Source: JAMXLO01 sp963812075
GTDB taxonomy: Bacteria; Pseudomonadota; Alphaproteobacteria; Acetobacterales; Acetobacteraceae
NCBI GenBank assembly: GCA_963812075.1
Contig: CAWETN010000009.1
Coordinates: 1-64,000, forward strand
DNA: 64,000 nucleotides
Direction of reading: 5' to 3'
The position numbers and the translations under genes were made by a program. The notes beneath the pieces are model-generated. The model was not told where the DNA came from. It did not search any database and saw only the letters and a program-made list of their open reading frames with translations. The stretch's first letter is position 1; each line of letters opens with the position of its first letter. Positions 9,588-18,354 of this stretch are shown here, in pieces.

Positions 9588-10112
9588 ATGAACCCGCTGT
9601 GGGTACTGCGCACGGCGCGGCTGATGCTGACCCCGGTGGGCGGGGCCGACCTGGCCGACCTGCGCGCCATCAAGGCCGATCCGCGGGTGTTCGCCATCAT
9701 GCTGGGAGGGGTCCGCTCGTACCGGCAGACGGCGGAGGAGCTGGCCGACGAGGTCGTGGCCTGGGGCGCCGACGGTTTCGGCACCTGGGCGATCCGCGAG
9801 GCCGGCCGCTTCCTCGGCATCACCGGCCTGGAGCGCCGGCCGGACGGCCGCGGCGTCGCGCTGCGCTTCGCGCTATGGCCCGAGGCGCAGGGCAGGGGGC
9901 TCGCCCGCGAGGCCGCCGCCGCGGCGCTGCGCTTCGGTCACGGGCAGGCCGGGCTGCGGCGCCTCGTCGCAGTGGCGCGGGCCAGCAACTTTGCCTCCCG
10001 CACGGTGCTTGGCGGCATCGGCATGACGGAGTGCGACAGTTTCACCCAGCAGGGCTGGCGCATGGTGGTGTATGAGAGCGTCCGCTGCCCGGATCCGCCT
10101 CCGCGGACCTAG
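9588..10112 (+). CDS. GNAT family N-acetyltransferase (RimJ/RimL type)
   Basis: The intact 174-residue product starts with LRTARLMLTPV, typical of the RimJ/RimL subgroup that acetylates protein N-termini or small amines. The acetyl-CoA loop is WPEAQGRGLAREAA (pattern Q-x-x-G-x-G/A), followed by LVAVARASNFASRTVLGGIGM, the classical asparagine-containing helix. It lies directly after the aldolase gene and may share its transcript. The substrate cannot be deduced. Confidence 0.85.
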   Translation: MNPLWVLRTARLMLTPVGGADLADLRAIKADPRVFAIMLGGVRSYRQTAEELADEVVAWGADGFGTWAIREAGRFLGITGLERRPDGRGVALRFALWPEAQGRGLAREAAAAALRFGHGQAGLRRLVAVARASNFASRTVLGGIGMTECDSFTQQGWRMVVYESVRCPDPPPRT

Positions 10113-10181
10113 GCGGCGAAGCCCCTATGTTCGGTGCCGGCATGCTCGAACGCGACGATGCGTCGGTGCGGATGATCGGAC

Positions 10182-11006
10182 CTACGCTCGCCCGCTGCCG
10201 ATCAACATCTCGACGCCCATGCGCAGCTTCCCGTTTGATTCAAAGCGTGCAAGACGCGCCCTCACCTCATCGCGCACGGCGCGGCGGTCTGCAGCGGACA
10301 GCGTCAGGTATGACTGCGGGATCGAGCCAATCCCAGCCTCGATCGGCGCCCAATACTCGTGAAAGCTCTCGGTAACGGCGTCCTGTGTCTCGTGCACAAC
10401 GCGGATGTCGCGGAACCCGGCGCCGGCGAGCAAGCCCTCAAGCCGCGCCGGGTCGCCCAATGAGAACGACAGGTAGAGCACATTCCGCGGGCCCTGAAGA
10501 AAGCGGCTGACCGCATCGGCGAGAATGCCCCACATGGGGGCCTTGTCGGGCGTAGAGATAACGCACACTGCGACACTGCCGCCGCTGCGGAGGACCCGGC
10601 GGAACTCGGCCAGTCCGCGAGCCGGATCTGTAAAGAACTGCAAGCCAAGCTGGCAGATGACACGATCGAAGCTGGCGTCCCTGAACGGCAATGCCTGGCC
10701 GTCAGTGGCCACCGGCCAGAACCTTGGTTCATCCAATCGGACACGCGCCCCTTCGAGCATCGCAGGCGAGATATCCGCACCGACCACGAAGCCTGACGCG
10801 CCCACGACACTCAGCGCGCCGAGCGCGGCCTCGCCGGTCCCAGTCGAGACATCAAGCACCCGACATCCCGGCGCGACCTCAGCGGCGCCAAGCACCGAAG
10901 GGACGAACAGTCGGGACCACCGGCCAGTGAAGCGCTCATATGCAGAAGCATCTACGGCTCGGCCGGGGGCCACGTGGAAACCCGCCCCGAACTCTGTGCT
11001 CACCAT
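10182..11006 (-). CDS. Class I SAM-dependent methyltransferase (UbiE/COQ5-like)
   Basis: 274 residues. The SAM site is VLDVSTGTGEAAL with VVGADISPAMLEGA, followed by the post-motif FDRVICQLGLQFFTDP and VLRSGGSVAVCV. This layout is usual for methyltransferase domain 11 enzymes. The ATG at 11006 follows a run of seven G. The gene is divergent from the MscS channel gene. No pathway neighbours identify the substrate. Confidence 0.85.
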   Translation of the reverse strand: MVSTEFGAGFHVAPGRAVDASAYERFTGRWSRLFVPSVLGAAEVAPGCRVLDVSTGTGEAALGALSVVGASGFVVGADISPAMLEGARVRLDEPRFWPVATDGQALPFRDASFDRVICQLGLQFFTDPARGLAEFRRVLRSGGSVAVCVISTPDKAPMWGILADAVSRFLQGPRNVLYLSFSLGDPARLEGLLAGAGFRDIRVVHETQDAVTESFHEYWAPIEAGIGSIPQSYLTLSAADRRAVRDEVRARLARFESNGKLRMGVEMLIGSGRA

Positions 11007-11254
11007 TGCCCCCCCCTTTTCTTCGTCCCAAGCCGTCGGCCCGGTAGGATCACCGGCACATCCGGCCCAAAGACACGTCGCTCGACACCCGTCGTCGCCG
11101 TAGTTGTTTGCCGGGTACAGCTCCGTGACCGGCGTCGTTCCTTCATCTGCAATCCGCGCGAGAGTTGCCAGCCCCCCGGCATCCGCGCAAGTTCGCGGGA
11201 ATAGGCGAATCCGGAAGTCATCCCAGCAACGGTGCCGAGAATCACTGCGGGAGA

Positions 11255-13093
11255 ATGTCTGTGGCCGTCGGCACGAGATCTGTCCGCCTGTACGCGATAT
11301 GGCCATGCGCCGCCGGGCTGATCGCCCTGCTGCTCTGCACTCTGTGCGCGGCCCATGCGGCTGATATCCACCCGCTGCGCCCGACCGACACGTCCAGTCC
11401 GCGCGCGACGCTGCAAGGCTTCGTCGAGACGACCGACGACATCTACCGCCGCTTTGCGGCCGTGCTCGAAGACTACAGCAATTCCGACCGGCTCTTTCTG
11501 AGTCGCGATGAACATCGGAAACAGCAGCGTACCCTGCGGGAAGCACCGAAGATCGCGCGCTATCTCGACGTGTCCGGCATCCCGCCGGTACTGATGGAGA
11601 CCGTCATCCCCGAGCGGGTCCTGCAGCTCAAGGAAATCCTCGATCGGATCGACATTCCCGAGTTCGCGGACATACCGGACGCGGATGCGATGACGCACCA
11701 GACGTCGAAGCGGTGGCGCTTGCCCAACACCGAGATCGACATCGTCCGCATCGACGACGGACCGCGCGCCGGCGAATACCTGGTGTCCGCCGGAACGATC
11801 GAGCGCCTTCCGGAGTTCTATGAGCGCGTCAAGGACCTGCCCTACAAGCCCGGCCCCGGACAGCAACTGGCGGAGGTCTATCGCTCGATAAGCGATGGTG
11901 GGTCGGCCACGATCTATGACGCCTTCCTGGGCTCGCCCGCCGGGCTCAGCTATATCGTCCCGACCCGCTGGATGCTGAACCTGCCGGGCTGGGCGACGGT
12001 TCGCGTCGCCGGCGTCGCCACATGGCAATGGCTGGGGCTCGGGCTCGGGTTCCTTGTCGGCGGGTTGATCATCTTTGGCGGCCACCGCCTGGCACGCGCC
12101 CGCTCTGATGGCGAGGGCCGGGACGCACCGGCGGCCGGCTGGCGCGCGCTGCCGGTGCCGCTGGCGATCGTTCTCGTGACCGGCGTGCTCGTGCCATTGT
12201 TCGGCACACTGCTTCGGATCGGCGGCAGCCCGCGTGTCGCCATTGCCTACGCCACCACCGGCGCGGTGATCCTCGGCGCGGCCTGGCTGGCCGTCGTCGC
12301 GTCCGTCGTCGTCGGCGACGCGATCGTGGCGTCGGAACGCCTGACGATCCAAAGCCTGGACAGTCAGCTCATCCGTTTGGGCACGCGCCTGATCGGCCTG
12401 GTGGCGGCCGTCGCCATCCTGATCAAGGGCGGCGATGAGTTGGGGATTCCGGCTTACTCGATTCTCGCCGGCCTCGGCGTGGGCGGCCTCGCCGTCGCAC
12501 TGGCGGCACAGAGCACAATCGCCAACCTGATCGGCTCGCTGCTCATTGCGATCGAGAAGCCGTTCCGCGTCGGCCACGTCGTCAGGATCAGTGGGAGCGA
12601 GGGGACCGTCGAGGACGTCGGCTTCCGCAGCACCCGCATCCGCACGCCGGACAACTCGCTGGTGACGATCCCGAGCAGCGCCGTCGTGAGCACGACGGTG
12701 GAGAACCTCAGCGTGCGTACCAGGCGGCGTCAACGCTTCTTCGTGCAGGTCACCTACGATACGTCACGCGACAAGGTGGAAGCGCTGGTTGTCGGCATCA
12801 GGCAGCTCATCGTCGATCATCCGCTGGCCGAAGAGAGCACCTGCCAGGTGCGCTTCAACAACTTCTCCGAGAGCAGTCTCGACATCCTGGTGATCTTCAA
12901 TCTCGCGGTGGCCGACTACACCTCGGAGCTGCGCGAGCGTGAGGCGATCCTGCTGCGGATCATGGACCTGATGAACGACCACGGCGTCGAGTTCGCCTTC
13001 CCCACGCGCACCATCCAGGTCGAGAGTGCCGATGCAGCCCCGCCGGTGCGGCCGCCCGAGCGTCTCTTCCGCGAATTCGCCGGCCGCTCCTGA
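11255..13093 (+). CDS. MscS-family mechanosensitive ion channel, large type
   Basis: 612 residues with a cleavable signal peptide (LIALLLCTLCAAHAA), a long periplasmic domain of about 230 residues, four to five membrane segments (from WLGLGLGFLVGGLII) and the MscS core. The pore helix region is SILAGLGVGGLAVALAAQS, followed by IEKPFRVGHVVRISGSEG and DVGFRSTRIRT of the cytoplasmic beta domain. The C-terminus is IQVESADAAPPVRPPE. Such channels release solutes on hypo-osmotic shock. ATG 11255 was chosen because it follows TGCGGGAGA and starts the signal peptide. Confidence 0.9.
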   Translation: MSVAVGTRSVRLYAIWPCAAGLIALLLCTLCAAHAADIHPLRPTDTSSPRATLQGFVETTDDIYRRFAAVLEDYSNSDRLFLSRDEHRKQQRTLREAPKIARYLDVSGIPPVLMETVIPERVLQLKEILDRIDIPEFADIPDADAMTHQTSKRWRLPNTEIDIVRIDDGPRAGEYLVSAGTIERLPEFYERVKDLPYKPGPGQQLAEVYRSISDGGSATIYDAFLGSPAGLSYIVPTRWMLNLPGWATVRVAGVATWQWLGLGLGFLVGGLIIFGGHRLARARSDGEGRDAPAAGWRALPVPLAIVLVTGVLVPLFGTLLRIGGSPRVAIAYATTGAVILGAAWLAVVASVVVGDAIVASERLTIQSLDSQLIRLGTRLIGLVAAVAILIKGGDELGIPAYSILAGLGVGGLAVALAAQSTIANLIGSLLIAIEKPFRVGHVVRISGSEGTVEDVGFRSTRIRTPDNSLVTIPSSAVVSTTVENLSVRTRRRQRFFVQVTYDTSRDKVEALVVGIRQLIVDHPLAEESTCQVRFNNFSESSLDILVIFNLAVADYTSELREREAILLRIMDLMNDHGVEFAFPTRTIQVESADAAPPVRPPERLFREFAGRS

Positions 13094-13159
13094 CCGGTTG
13101 CCGACCGACGCGGCCTCGCGCAAGGTCCGCTGCATCCGCCATCCCGAAAGGACCCGCCC

Positions 13160-14698
13160 ATGAACGGCGCCGAAAGCCTCGTCCACACCCTGCTGAACAG
13201 CGGCGTCGATACCTGCTTCTGCAACCCCGGCACGTCCGAGATGCACTTCGTCGCGGCACTCGACCGCGTGCCGGGCATGCGCTGCGTGCTGGGATTGTTC
13301 GAGGGTGTCGTGACCGGTGCCGCCGATGGCTACGCGCGCATGGCGGGCAAGCCGGCGGCGACGCTGCTGCATTGCGGACCGGGCCTCGCCAACGGCCTCG
13401 CCAACCTGCACAACGCGCGGCGGGCGCAGTCGCCGATCGTCAACATCGTGGGCGACCAGGCGACCTACCATCGGCCGAACGATGCGCCGCTGACCGCCGA
13501 CACCGAGGGCTGGGCGCGCGGCGCGTCGGCCTGGGTGCGTACCGCCACCTCGTCGGCCACGGTGGGCGCCGATGCCGCCGTCGCCGTGCAGGCGGCGCGC
13601 ACCCATCCGGGGCAGATCGCCACGCTGATCCTGCCGTCGGACACGTCGTGGGACGAGGGCGGCGTTGTCGCCGGGAGCCTGCCAGTGCCGCCGAAGCCGG
13701 AGTCCGACCCGGCACAGGTGCGCAACGCCGCCGACATTCTGCGCCGCGGCCTGCCCACGCTGATCGTGCTGGGCGGCGAGGCGGTGCGCGCCGAGGCACT
13801 GGAGAATGCGCAGCGCATCGCCGCCGCGACCGGGGCGAGGCTGATCGCGCAGGGCGCCAACGCCCGCATCTCGCGCGGCCGCGGCCGGGTGCCGGTGGAT
13901 CGCATCCCCTACGTGGTCGATGTCGCAGTGAAGGCGCTGGCCGGCACGCGGCATGTGATCCTGTGCGGGCTTCGCAAGCCGGTGACATTCTTCGCCTATC
14001 CGAACAAGCCGACCACGCCGATCCCCCCTGACGCCGACATCCACGTGCTCGCCCGGCCCGACCAGGACGCTGCCGATGCGCTGGCGCGGCTGGCCGATGA
14101 ACTGGGCGCGCCGCGCGCCGCTATCCCCGATGCAGGCCCCCGACCGGAGCCGGCGCGGGGCAAGCTCACCCCGGAATCGGTCGCGGCGACGCTGTCGGCG
14201 CTGCTGCCGGAGCAGGCGGTGGTGACGGACGAGGCGGTGACCTTCGGTCGCGGCTTCTTCCCTTACACTTACGCCGCCGAGCCGCATGACTGGCTGAACT
14301 CGACCGGTGGCGCGATCGGCTGCGGACCGCCGCTGGCCACCGGCGCCGCGGTCGGCGCACCCGGCCGGCGCGTGGTCGCGCTGCAGGCCGATGGGTCGGC
14401 GATGTATACCCTGCAGGCGCTGTGGACCCAGGCGCGCGAGCGCCTGGACGTCACCACGGTGCTGCTGTCGAACCGCAAGTACCAGATCCTTCTTGGGGAG
14501 CTCGCCAATGTCGGCGCCAACCCGGGCCGCACCGCGCTCGACATGCTCGATCTCGGCAACCCGGATCTCGACTGGACCAAGCTCGCCGCCGGCATGGGCG
14601 TGGAGGCGGCCAGTGCGGCGACCTGCGAACGCTTCGCCGACCTGTTCGCCCAGGCCAACACGCGCAAAGGGCCGTTCCTGATCGAACTGATGATCTAA
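13160..14698 (+). CDS. Thiamine diphosphate-dependent acetolactate synthase-like enzyme
   Basis: 512 residues in the three-domain ThDP fold: N-terminal PYR domain with FEGVVTGAADGYAR, whose Glu activates the cofactor, a central domain around LIVLGGEAVRAE, and a C-terminal PP domain with ADGSAMYTLQALWTQARE, the metal and diphosphate motif. Members are annotated as acetolactate synthase large subunit, benzoylformate decarboxylase or phosphonopyruvate decarboxylase. No regulatory small subunit gene is adjacent, so a catabolic decarboxylase is as likely as valine/leucine synthesis. It converges with the CoA transferase gene. Confidence 0.85.
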   Translation: MNGAESLVHTLLNSGVDTCFCNPGTSEMHFVAALDRVPGMRCVLGLFEGVVTGAADGYARMAGKPAATLLHCGPGLANGLANLHNARRAQSPIVNIVGDQATYHRPNDAPLTADTEGWARGASAWVRTATSSATVGADAAVAVQAARTHPGQIATLILPSDTSWDEGGVVAGSLPVPPKPESDPAQVRNAADILRRGLPTLIVLGGEAVRAEALENAQRIAAATGARLIAQGANARISRGRGRVPVDRIPYVVDVAVKALAGTRHVILCGLRKPVTFFAYPNKPTTPIPPDADIHVLARPDQDAADALARLADELGAPRAAIPDAGPRPEPARGKLTPESVAATLSALLPEQAVVTDEAVTFGRGFFPYTYAAEPHDWLNSTGGAIGCGPPLATGAAVGAPGRRVVALQADGSAMYTLQALWTQARERLDVTTVLLSNRKYQILLGELANVGANPGRTALDMLDLGNPDLDWTKLAAGMGVEAASAATCERFADLFAQANTRKGPFLIELMI

Positions 14699-14701
14699 AG
14701 G

Positions 14702-15880
14702 TCAGCGCTGGGTGATCGCCGAGATCGCAGCGTCGTCATAGCCGGTCTCGCGCAGCACCTCCTCGGTGTGTTCGCCGAGCGCCGGCCACAGCCGCCGCAC
14801 CGATGGCGGCGAGGCGGAGAACCGTGCCGGTATCGCCGTGATCGTCACCTCGCCGTCGCGCGGATGCCGCATGCGCTGGAAGAACTCCGTTTCACGCAGG
14901 TAGTCGTCGTCCAGCAGATCGTCGAGCGTGTTCGCCCGCCCGCAGGGAATGTCGAGCTCGCGCAGCATGCTGAGCCACTCCGCGGTGGTGCGCTCGGCCA
15001 TACCCTCGGTCAGCACCGCGTACAGCGCATCGACGTTGTCGGACCGCGCCGCGATGGTGGCGAAGCGTGGGTCCTCGATCAGCGACGCGCGGCCCATCGC
15101 GGCGAACAGCCGGCTCCAGTGCGCATCGCTCACCGCGATCACCGAGATGTAGCCGTCCTGCGTCGCATACGGCCGACGATGTGGCGTCAGCATGCGCGGA
15201 TAGCCGAGACCGTGTTGCGGCTGATCGAACACCGCGCCCCACATGTGCTCGACCAGCAGGAACGACAGCATCGTCTCCAGCATCGGCACGTGCACCTCCT
15301 GGCCCTGGCCGGTGCGCTCGCGGTGGAACAGCGCCATACCGATCATCGACGCCAGCATCTGTCCGGTCAGCTTGTCCACCAGCACACTCGGCACGTAGCG
15401 CGGCGCGCCGTCGGGGCCGGCGTTCAGCGCCGCCATGCCGCTCATGCCCTGGATCAGGTCATCGAACGCCGGGTATTCCTCGCGGCTGCTGCCCTTGCGG
15501 AAGCCGGACGCGCAGGCATGGATCAGCCGCGCGTTGCGCGCCGACAGCACGGCATAGCCAAGCCCGAGCCGTTCGGCGGCTCCCTGGCGCATGTTGTGCA
15601 CGAACACGTCGGCGCCATCGACCAGACGCAGCAGCGCCTCGCGCGGCGCGGGGCGCTTCAGGTCGAGCACCACGCTGCGCTTGTTGCGGTTCAGCATGGC
15701 GAAGTAGCTGGCCATGCCGTCGCTGCGTCGCGGCCCTATCCAGCGGCAGTTGTCGCCTTCGGGCGCCTCGACCTTGATCACATCGGCGCCCATGTCGCCG
15801 AGGGTCTGCGTGGCGTACGGACCGAGCACCACCGTGGTCAGGTCGATCACCCGGATGCCCGCGAGTGGTCCGCCCTGCAT
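14702..15880 (-). CDS. CaiB/BaiF family (type III) CoA transferase
   Basis: 392 residues. Seen: LAGIRVIDLTTVVLGPYATQ at the N-terminus, LGDMGADVIKVEAP, the catalytic Asp region YPAFDDLIQGMSG, and the late motif ARFSASPPSVRRLWPALGEHTEEVL. Type III enzymes move CoA between carboxylic acids such as formyl, oxalate or carnitine derivatives. ATG 15880 is preferred over those at 15892 and 15898 because GGAGAAC precedes it. The 3' end is 3 bases from the convergent ThDP enzyme gene; a joint catabolic role is possible. Confidence 0.9.
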   Translation of the reverse strand: MQGGPLAGIRVIDLTTVVLGPYATQTLGDMGADVIKVEAPEGDNCRWIGPRRSDGMASYFAMLNRNKRSVVLDLKRPAPREALLRLVDGADVFVHNMRQGAAERLGLGYAVLSARNARLIHACASGFRKGSSREEYPAFDDLIQGMSGMAALNAGPDGAPRYVPSVLVDKLTGQMLASMIGMALFHRERTGQGQEVHVPMLETMLSFLLVEHMWGAVFDQPQHGLGYPRMLTPHRRPYATQDGYISVIAVSDAHWSRLFAAMGRASLIEDPRFATIAARSDNVDALYAVLTEGMAERTTAEWLSMLRELDIPCGRANTLDDLLDDDYLRETEFFQRMRHPRDGEVTITAIPARFSASPPSVRRLWPALGEHTEEVLRETGYDDAAISAITQR

Positions 15881-15979
15881 TGCGTTCTCCATGTGCATGG
15901 TGCGGCCGCCAGCTTGCGCAGGAAGCCGGGGGATTGGCAAAATCTGTTCACCGGCTGCGCAACGCTGCATGCTCGCCGC

Positions 15980-17032
15980 ATGGCCAGCATGATCCTCACC
16001 GGCGACGTCAACCTCATGCATGTCGAGGACGCGGCGATCCCATTCGCGCGCGTGCAGGAGTCGCTGCGTGCCGCCGATATCGTGTTCAGCAACCTGGAAT
16101 GCTGCCTCTACGATCCGCCAGACGGCCATGCGGCCGAGACCGAAGGCTTCTTCGCGTCGCCCCTGATCGCCGGCGAGGCGCTGCGCGGCGCCGGCATCGC
16201 CGCCGTGGGGATCGCCAACAATGTGAACTACGGCGAGGCCGCGATCGCTGCCTCGATCCGCCGGTTGGACGAGCTTGGCATTCTGCATACCGGTGCCGGC
16301 GCCGACGCCGCGGCGGCGCGGGCGCCGGTGGTGCTGATGCGCGACGGCGTGCGTTACGGCTTTATTCAGCGCAGCTCGGTGTACTGGCCGACCAACCACG
16401 AGGCGGGCGCCCGTTCCGCCGGCATCGCGGTGATCCGCGCGCATACCGCCTACCAGGTGCCGATGCACAAGACACGCCCCGAGATCCCGCCGATGAACCG
16501 GCCCGGCATCCCGCCGGTGATCATCACCTGGGCGGATCCTGACTACCTGCGTTCGTTCGTCGAGGACATCGCCGCATTGCGGGCGCAGGCGGACATCGTT
16601 GTGGCGTCATGCCACTGGGGCCTGCACAAGCAGGTGCTCGCGTATATGCGCGAGATCGGCCACGCCGCGATCGATGCCGGCGCCGACATCGTCATCGGCC
16701 ATGGTCCGCATTATTCCCTGCCGGTCGAAGTCTACCGCGGCAAGGCCATCTTCTATGGCCTCGGCAGCTTTTCATTCCACACCGGCCACGGTGGGCGCCG
16801 GCACGGGGATTGGATCGGCATGATGGTCCGCGCCACCGTGGTCGATCGCGCGATCGCAGGCGTCGGATTTGGTTTCGTACGCCACAATGATCGCAATGAA
16901 ACCGTATCCCGCCGGCTCGCCGAAGAGGTCGCCGAGTTCGACGCGATCCGGCTGGCCAGCGCAGGATTCGCGACGGAGCTGAGCTGCTCTGGGGATTTCG
17001 TAACGGTCAACGCACCCGAGGGCGGCCGGTGA
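15980..17032 (+). CDS. CapA-like metallophosphatase family protein
   Basis: 350 residues. The motifs of the PGA-synthesis CapA family (calcineurin-like metal-dependent fold) are clear: LTGDVNLM, SNLECCL, AVGIANN(V)NYGE, SCHWGLHKQ and IGHGPHYSLPVE. No signal peptide is predicted, unlike CapA of Bacillus, so it is probably cytoplasmic. Proteins like this are often annotated as poly-gamma-glutamate synthesis proteins without capB/capC partners, as here. It diverges from the CoA transferase gene with 99 bases between starts. Confidence 0.8.
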   Translation: MASMILTGDVNLMHVEDAAIPFARVQESLRAADIVFSNLECCLYDPPDGHAAETEGFFASPLIAGEALRGAGIAAVGIANNVNYGEAAIAASIRRLDELGILHTGAGADAAAARAPVVLMRDGVRYGFIQRSSVYWPTNHEAGARSAGIAVIRAHTAYQVPMHKTRPEIPPMNRPGIPPVIITWADPDYLRSFVEDIAALRAQADIVVASCHWGLHKQVLAYMREIGHAAIDAGADIVIGHGPHYSLPVEVYRGKAIFYGLGSFSFHTGHGGRRHGDWIGMMVRATVVDRAIAGVGFGFVRHNDRNETVSRRLAEEVAEFDAIRLASAGFATELSCSGDFVTVNAPEGGR

Positions 17033-17059
17033 CCGACCGGCCCCCTCATGCGCCCGGTA

Positions 17060-17314
17060 TCAGCTCGATGCTGCCTCGCCGTTGTCGGCCGGCGGGAACA
17101 GGAATATGTGCGAAAACGCACCGGATCCCTGGATCGGTGCGCCGGTCGGCGGCGCCATTGGTTCATCGGCTTCGTTCGGGAACAGGTAGCCGCCCGGCGA
17201 ATCCATCGATGGGGTTGCCGGCATTGCCGTCGCGGTGCCGGTACCTGGGCTCTGAGCGAATGCGCTCCCAGCGAACAGCCCCAATACCGCGGCGGCCAGC
17301 AGATATCGCCTCAT
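17060..17314 (-). CDS. Small secreted protein
   Basis: 84 residues. A clear Sec signal peptide (RRYLLAAAVLGLFAGSAFA, cleavage before QS) is followed by a low-complexity Pro/Gly/Thr-rich mature chain ending in GAFSHIFLFPPADNGEAASS. The ATG at 17314 follows AAGGAGAAAG. No family is recognised. It converges with the CapA-like gene. It may be a periplasmic or surface peptide. Confidence 0.65.
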   Translation of the reverse strand: MRRYLLAAAVLGLFAGSAFAQSPGTGTATAMPATPSMDSPGGYLFPNEADEPMAPPTGAPIQGSGAFSHIFLFPPADNGEAASS

Positions 17315-17684
17315 ATGCTTTCTCCTTTGGAATCCTCATGTCGGTGCAACACACCACACGTGATGTGGAGCGGTGGCGGATATTCTGCAGCCGGGGCAGC
17401 CACGGTGACTGCCATGCGTGCGTCGCATGCGCGAATGGCATGTCGGAACGTAACGGCCGAAACGGTATTTGTTTCATGTGTAACCGGAAAAGCGTGGCGC
17501 CGCTCAGCGGACAGGCACTTCACCCTGTTGCCGCAACACGCCTGCGCGCCGTTACACACATCACGAATTGTTCAAAGGCACCGCGGTGCCGATGCGCGGT
17601 ACCGGTCCGTCCGCGCAACCCGCTTGATCGACACCAGCGGGATGCCATGCGATGCTTCACAACGAAGCAGTGCGGAACTTCGCA
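17315..17684. other. 370-base divergent intergenic region
   Basis: No gene supported. It contains the 5' region of the small secreted protein and probably of the small membrane protein on the other strand. TTGCAC at about 17350-17345 on the minus strand could be a -35 element, but no good -10 follows. Confidence 0.4.
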
Positions 17685-17867
17685 ATGAAGACGTTCTTTC
17701 GGGTGCTGTGGTTCCTGGCGCCCATTCTCGTGATGCTGGGTTGCGTCTTCGTCGCGTTCTATGCACTGGTCGAAATGCGCATGAACCGCTGGGACCGGCG
17801 GATGGGCGAACGATCCGATGTGCCGGCGCTCGTGCTGGCCGCCGCATCCCGCCCCGGCGTCCACTGA
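17685..17867 (+). CDS. Small single-pass membrane protein
   Basis: 60 residues: MKTFFRVLWFLAPILVMLGC at the start continues into a single membrane helix ending about residue 28, then a basic cytoplasmic tail with RMNRWDRRMGER. The Cys at residue 20 could suggest a lipobox, but no small residues precede it as required. No strong ribosome binding site is visible, and the frame is open 11 codons upstream to 17652. Probably real, function unknown. Confidence 0.45.
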   Translation: MKTFFRVLWFLAPILVMLGCVFVAFYALVEMRMNRWDRRMGERSDVPALVLAAASRPGVH

Positions 17868-17910
17868 GCCGGATGCGGCGCGTCGTGCTGTAACAGACCG
17901 GCCAACGGCG

Positions 17911-18354
17911 CTATGGCAGGCGCTTGCTCATATAGACGCGGTCATACCCGTGTTCGCTGACCCGGCGCATCTCGACGAAGCCAATCCGCCGGTACAGCGC
18001 GATGTTCTCCGTCATCAGCGCGTGGGTGTACAGCTGGATTTCGGCGAACCCGCGTTGCCGCGCCTGCGCTTCGGCAAAGTCGATCAGCCTGCGGCCATAG
18101 CCGCTGCCCTGGCACTCCGGGAGCACGGCGATGTTGTCGAGCAGGATGCCCTCCGGCGTTTCCTCGAGCACGAGGATGCCGGCGATCTGGCGGCCGTCCT
18201 CGATCACCCACGTCTGCCCGTCGGCGATGCGCTGTGCGTAGTCATCCAGCATCGGACCCGGCGGCTTGCCGATCCGCGCGACGTAGTGGGCGTAGGCCGC
18301 GTGCACGACGTCCCGCACGGCGGCGTCCTCGCCGGTTCGGGCAGGACGGATCAT
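17911..18354 (-). CDS. GNAT family N-acetyltransferase
   Basis: 147 residues in a complete single GNAT domain: IRPARTGEDAAVRDVVH at the start, GILVLEETPEGILLDNIAV, the acetyl-CoA loop PECQGSGYGRRLIDFAE, and the end LYRRIGFVEMRRVSEHGYDRVYM. The start codon overlaps the stop of ppx by 4 bases, so it is translationally coupled to it. The substrate is unknown. Its place at the end of the polyphosphate operon may be incidental. Confidence 0.9.
   Translation of the reverse strand: MIRPARTGEDAAVRDVVHAAYAHYVARIGKPPGPMLDDYAQRIADGQTWVIEDGRQIAGILVLEETPEGILLDNIAVLPECQGSGYGRRLIDFAEAQARQRGFAEIQLYTHALMTENIALYRRIGFVEMRRVSEHGYDRVYMSKRLP

Noticed and set aside
13440..13988. Arginine- and proline-rich minus-strand frames inside the ThDP enzyme gene
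   Set aside because: Out-of-frame shadows of an intact enzyme gene without any start signal.
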